64,000 nt of DNA, taken from the NCBI GenBank assembly GCA_903869675.1, contig CAIQAB010000022.1, positions 186,001-250,000 of the forward strand, read 5' to 3'. The notes under the pieces were generated by a model. The model was not told the origin of the DNA. It searched no databases and was given only the letters and a program-made list of their open reading frames with translations. Positions 62,390 through 64,000 of the stretch are shown piece after piece (the first letter of the stretch is position 1; each line of letters begins with the position of its first letter). This DNA is from an uncultured Verrucomicrobiota bacterium. GTDB lineage: Bacteria; Verrucomicrobiota; Verrucomicrobiia; Opitutales; Opitutaceae. Made by a program: the position numbers and the translations under genes.

Positions 62390-63133
62390 ATGAAACCCTC
62401 CATCGCCGCCCTCCTGGCCCTCGCCGGCGCCTCCACCACACTAGCAATCACCCCCGGCAGTTCGGCTGCCATTACCCTCGCCCTCACCGCCTCGATTTCG
62501 ACCGGCGGGTTTGCCGGGGAAACCGAGAAAACGACCACCAAGACAAACGCGGCCGGTGATGTCATTTCCGAGACCAAAGAATATAAAACCATAATCACCA
62601 CCGTCCGCTATGGTAACGCCCAAATCCTCGCCGACCTGAACGAACAGGGCCTGCTTGATGGCACCGCGTCAGGCTGGAGTATCATCAAAGTAGACGTCGC
62701 CAACGACTTTGGATCGGAAAACGATACCGGTCCCGTTCCCTACGCCGTCAAAAAGGGTCTGGCACCGGTTCCGCTCGAATTCACGTCCGCTATAACTGCA
62801 TCTGCCGAATCCGGAACGGGCAAAGTAACGATGGATTACGTTAAGCCATCCTTAAGCTTCACCGGGAATAATAGTTACAAAACGACCATCACTCTATCTA
62901 TCGCAGATTTTAATATCCAAGGCACGCAAACCACCACCGCGAAAATTGCCACCGGAAAACTTGGCAAGGGCGCATCTGGCGTGGATTACACCTTCGCTCT
63001 CAGTGGAGGGTCAAAGGTCGCAGCCTTCAGCGGAGTATATTCCGAGCACGATCTTGCGGAGGGCACACTCTCCATCGCCGCCGCCAAGGTGGTCGATCTC
63101 GAGACGCTGGGCTTCGCCCCCGTCACTAACTGA
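62390..63133 (+). CDS. Exported hypothetical protein, paralogue A
   Basis: The protein has 247 residues from MKPSIAALLALAGAST with a signal peptide ending near TLAIT. The mature start SAAITLALTASISTGGF is shared with the next gene, as are a charged insert and EYKTIITTVRYGNAQIL followed by GLLDGTASGWSIIKV. The rest is Thr/Ser/Gly-rich and beta-like (VTMDYVKPSLSF, TTITLSIADFNI). No family is recognised and no anchor or sorting tail is visible. It has a T-tract terminator behind it, so it is monocistronic. A surface or secreted location is inferred. Confidence 0.7.
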   Translation: MKPSIAALLALAGASTTLAITPGSSAAITLALTASISTGGFAGETEKTTTKTNAAGDVISETKEYKTIITTVRYGNAQILADLNEQGLLDGTASGWSIIKVDVANDFGSENDTGPVPYAVKKGLAPVPLEFTSAITASAESGTGKVTMDYVKPSLSFTGNNSYKTTITLSIADFNIQGTQTTTAKIATGKLGKGASGVDYTFALSGGSKVAAFSGVYSEHDLAEGTLSIAAAKVVDLETLGFAPVTN

Positions 63134-63158
63134 TCTATTTTTCGTATATAGCTACAAC

Positions 63159-63183
63159 GGGGGCCTTTTGGCCTCCTTTTTTT
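63159..63183 (+). terminator. Intrinsic terminator after paralogue A
   Basis: A 7-bp stem GGGGGCC / GGCCTCC with one G-T pair and a TTTT loop is followed by seven T. It lies 25 bases after the stop codon of the first exported paralogue. Confidence 0.8.
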
Positions 63184-63383
63184 GTGGCCACGGTTGGCGC
63201 TGCTCCATTCCGCTGCCGAAATATAAAAAGTGACAAAATGCCCGGGCTCCAATCCTCCCTATGGGCTCACCTGCCACGGTAGGGATTGTGGCCCTTCGCA
63301 TCGTCATCTTGTGCGCAAGCCACCCAGCCGCAAACCCGCTGAAGTGGAAAAGTGAGCGTTAACCAAACGGCCATATTTTTTTC

Positions 63384-63413
63384 TTGCCGCTACGAGGGGG
63401 GGGGGGGCATAAT
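63384..63413 (+). promoter_or_regulatory. Predicted promoter of paralogue B with a G12 tract in its spacer
   Basis: TTGCCG (63384-63389) and CATAAT (63408-63413) match the -35 and -10 consensus at four and five of six positions, with an 18-base spacer of which the last 12 bases are all G (63396-63407). The ATG is 45 bases past the -10. The gene-free stretch 63184-63457 shows nothing else. Slippage of the tract would change the spacer length. Confidence 0.6.
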
Positions 63414-63457
63414 ACTTATGCTTGAATGTGCACTGTGCACACCCACCACTACACACC

Positions 63458-64000
63458 ATGAAATACTCCTTAACCGCCCTCGTCGCGCTTGCCAGCGCCT
63501 CCACGGCCCTCGCCGTCACCCTCGGAACCGCTCCCGCCGTCACCATCGCCCTCACGGCATCGCAATCTGTGGGTGGATTCAAAGTCGTCGATCCAGATAC
63601 CAGGGAGACTAGCTACGAATCCGAAAAAATCACCGAAGGAAAACCCGATAAAAACGGAAATGTTCTTACAACGACAGAATACAAAACGGTCGTCCAGACG
63701 GTCAAATTTGGCAATGCAGAGTTGCTAAATGGCCTCCTCGAGGATGGCAGCCTTCCTGATGGGACGGTCAAGGGGTGGTCGATTGTAAGCGCAAGTGAGC
63801 TTGATGGAGATTCCCAGCTATGTGCGGTTAAAAAAGGACAGGCACCCATTCTGATTGAGACCGAGGATTCCTATGAAAGTTTCGCAGCAACTGTGAGTGG
63901 TAAAGATACCACCTCCTCCGCTAGCCCAGATGTTACTACCACTGTATCTTACACGTTAAGCGGTAAACTTATTCACGGAATTTCCTACAACGGCTTCGAG
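63458..64000 (+). CDS. Exported hypothetical protein, paralogue B, 3'-truncated by window edge
   Basis: The frame starts MKYSLTALVALASASTALAV, a signal peptide, and stays open for 181 codons to the window end, with no stop, so it is incomplete. It repeats the plan of paralogue A: PAVTIALTASQSVGGF, a charged insert (ESEKITEGKPDKNGN), EYKTVVQTVKFGNAELL, then GSLPDGTVKGWSIVS, and a basic KKGQAP segment. It is somewhat longer in its linker. No function can be given. The promoter with a G-tract lies directly in front of it. Confidence 0.8.
   Translation, partial: MKYSLTALVALASASTALAVTLGTAPAVTIALTASQSVGGFKVVDPDTRETSYESEKITEGKPDKNGNVLTTTEYKTVVQTVKFGNAELLNGLLEDGSLPDGTVKGWSIVSASELDGDSQLCAVKKGQAPILIETEDSYESFAATVSGKDTTSSASPDVTTTVSYTLSGKLIHGISYNGFE

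Overview
The window reads as chromosomal DNA of a GC-rich member of the Verrucomicrobiota, most likely class Opitutae. This is inferred from the genes: a PEP-CTERM protein (32.6-33.2 kb) beside a TIGR02597-type secreted protein, a giant exported protein with autotransporter-associated beta-strand repeats and a DxDxDG-type C-terminal region, an alpha-E/circularly permuted ATP-grasp pair, many GTG starts, few Shine-Dalgarno sequences and many 1-4 bp gene overlaps. No phage, integrase, transposase or CRISPR array was seen. Most of the window is housekeeping.

Layout. 0-18 kb: a truncated purine nucleoside permease, an amidase, a HAD nucleotidase, a Nudix hydrolase, a deoxyhypusine-synthase-like enzyme, an ABC-F ATPase, thymidine phosphorylase, prs, an HtrA protease, a YyaL-type protein, xseA and a VTT membrane protein, then a three-gene dTDP-rhamnose cluster. 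The first gene of that cluster resembles the plant-type bifunctional epimerase/reductase and would replace both rmlC and rmlD. 18-24 kb: a methyltransferase-glycosyltransferase fusion with two tandem GT-C-like membrane proteins, and a lone pilin. 24-30 kb: nadD-rsfS, an amidohydrolase, carB and tRNA-Gly(TCC). 30-36 kb: an exported WYL-like protein, a membrane TPR protein, the PEP-CTERM and TIGR02597 pair, and an OGG-type glycosylase. 36-40 kb: the alpha-E/ATP-grasp cluster, interrupted by a small inverted-repeat element carrying a remnant of a four-helix-bundle gene. 40-49 kb: a cobalamin uptake operon (btuB-F-C-D) behind a cobalamin riboswitch, divergent from a cobalamin-dependent methionine synthase split into two genes. 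49-53 kb: a Y-family polymerase, a VapBC module whose antitoxin carries a nonsense codon, a nucleoside-phosphorylase-like protein, a tyrosine phosphatase and a HAD hydrolase. 53-59 kb: an exported metzincin protease preceded by a separate gene that looks like its propeptide, and a glucoamylase-like protein. 59-64 kb: dispersed repeats, ligA-vanZ, and two tandem exported paralogues. The second paralogue has a G12 tract inside its predicted promoter spacer.

Genes that seem to work together: the riboswitch-controlled B12 uptake operon supplies the cofactor of the adjacent MetH; rmlA, rmlB and the epimerase/reductase make an activated deoxysugar that the following glycosyltransferase genes could use; the propeptide-like protein and the metzincin probably form one latent protease system. 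The observations most worth following are the separately encoded cysteine-switch propeptide, the G12 promoter, the bifunctional rhamnose enzyme, the broken VapB, and the 25-bp inverted-repeat element.
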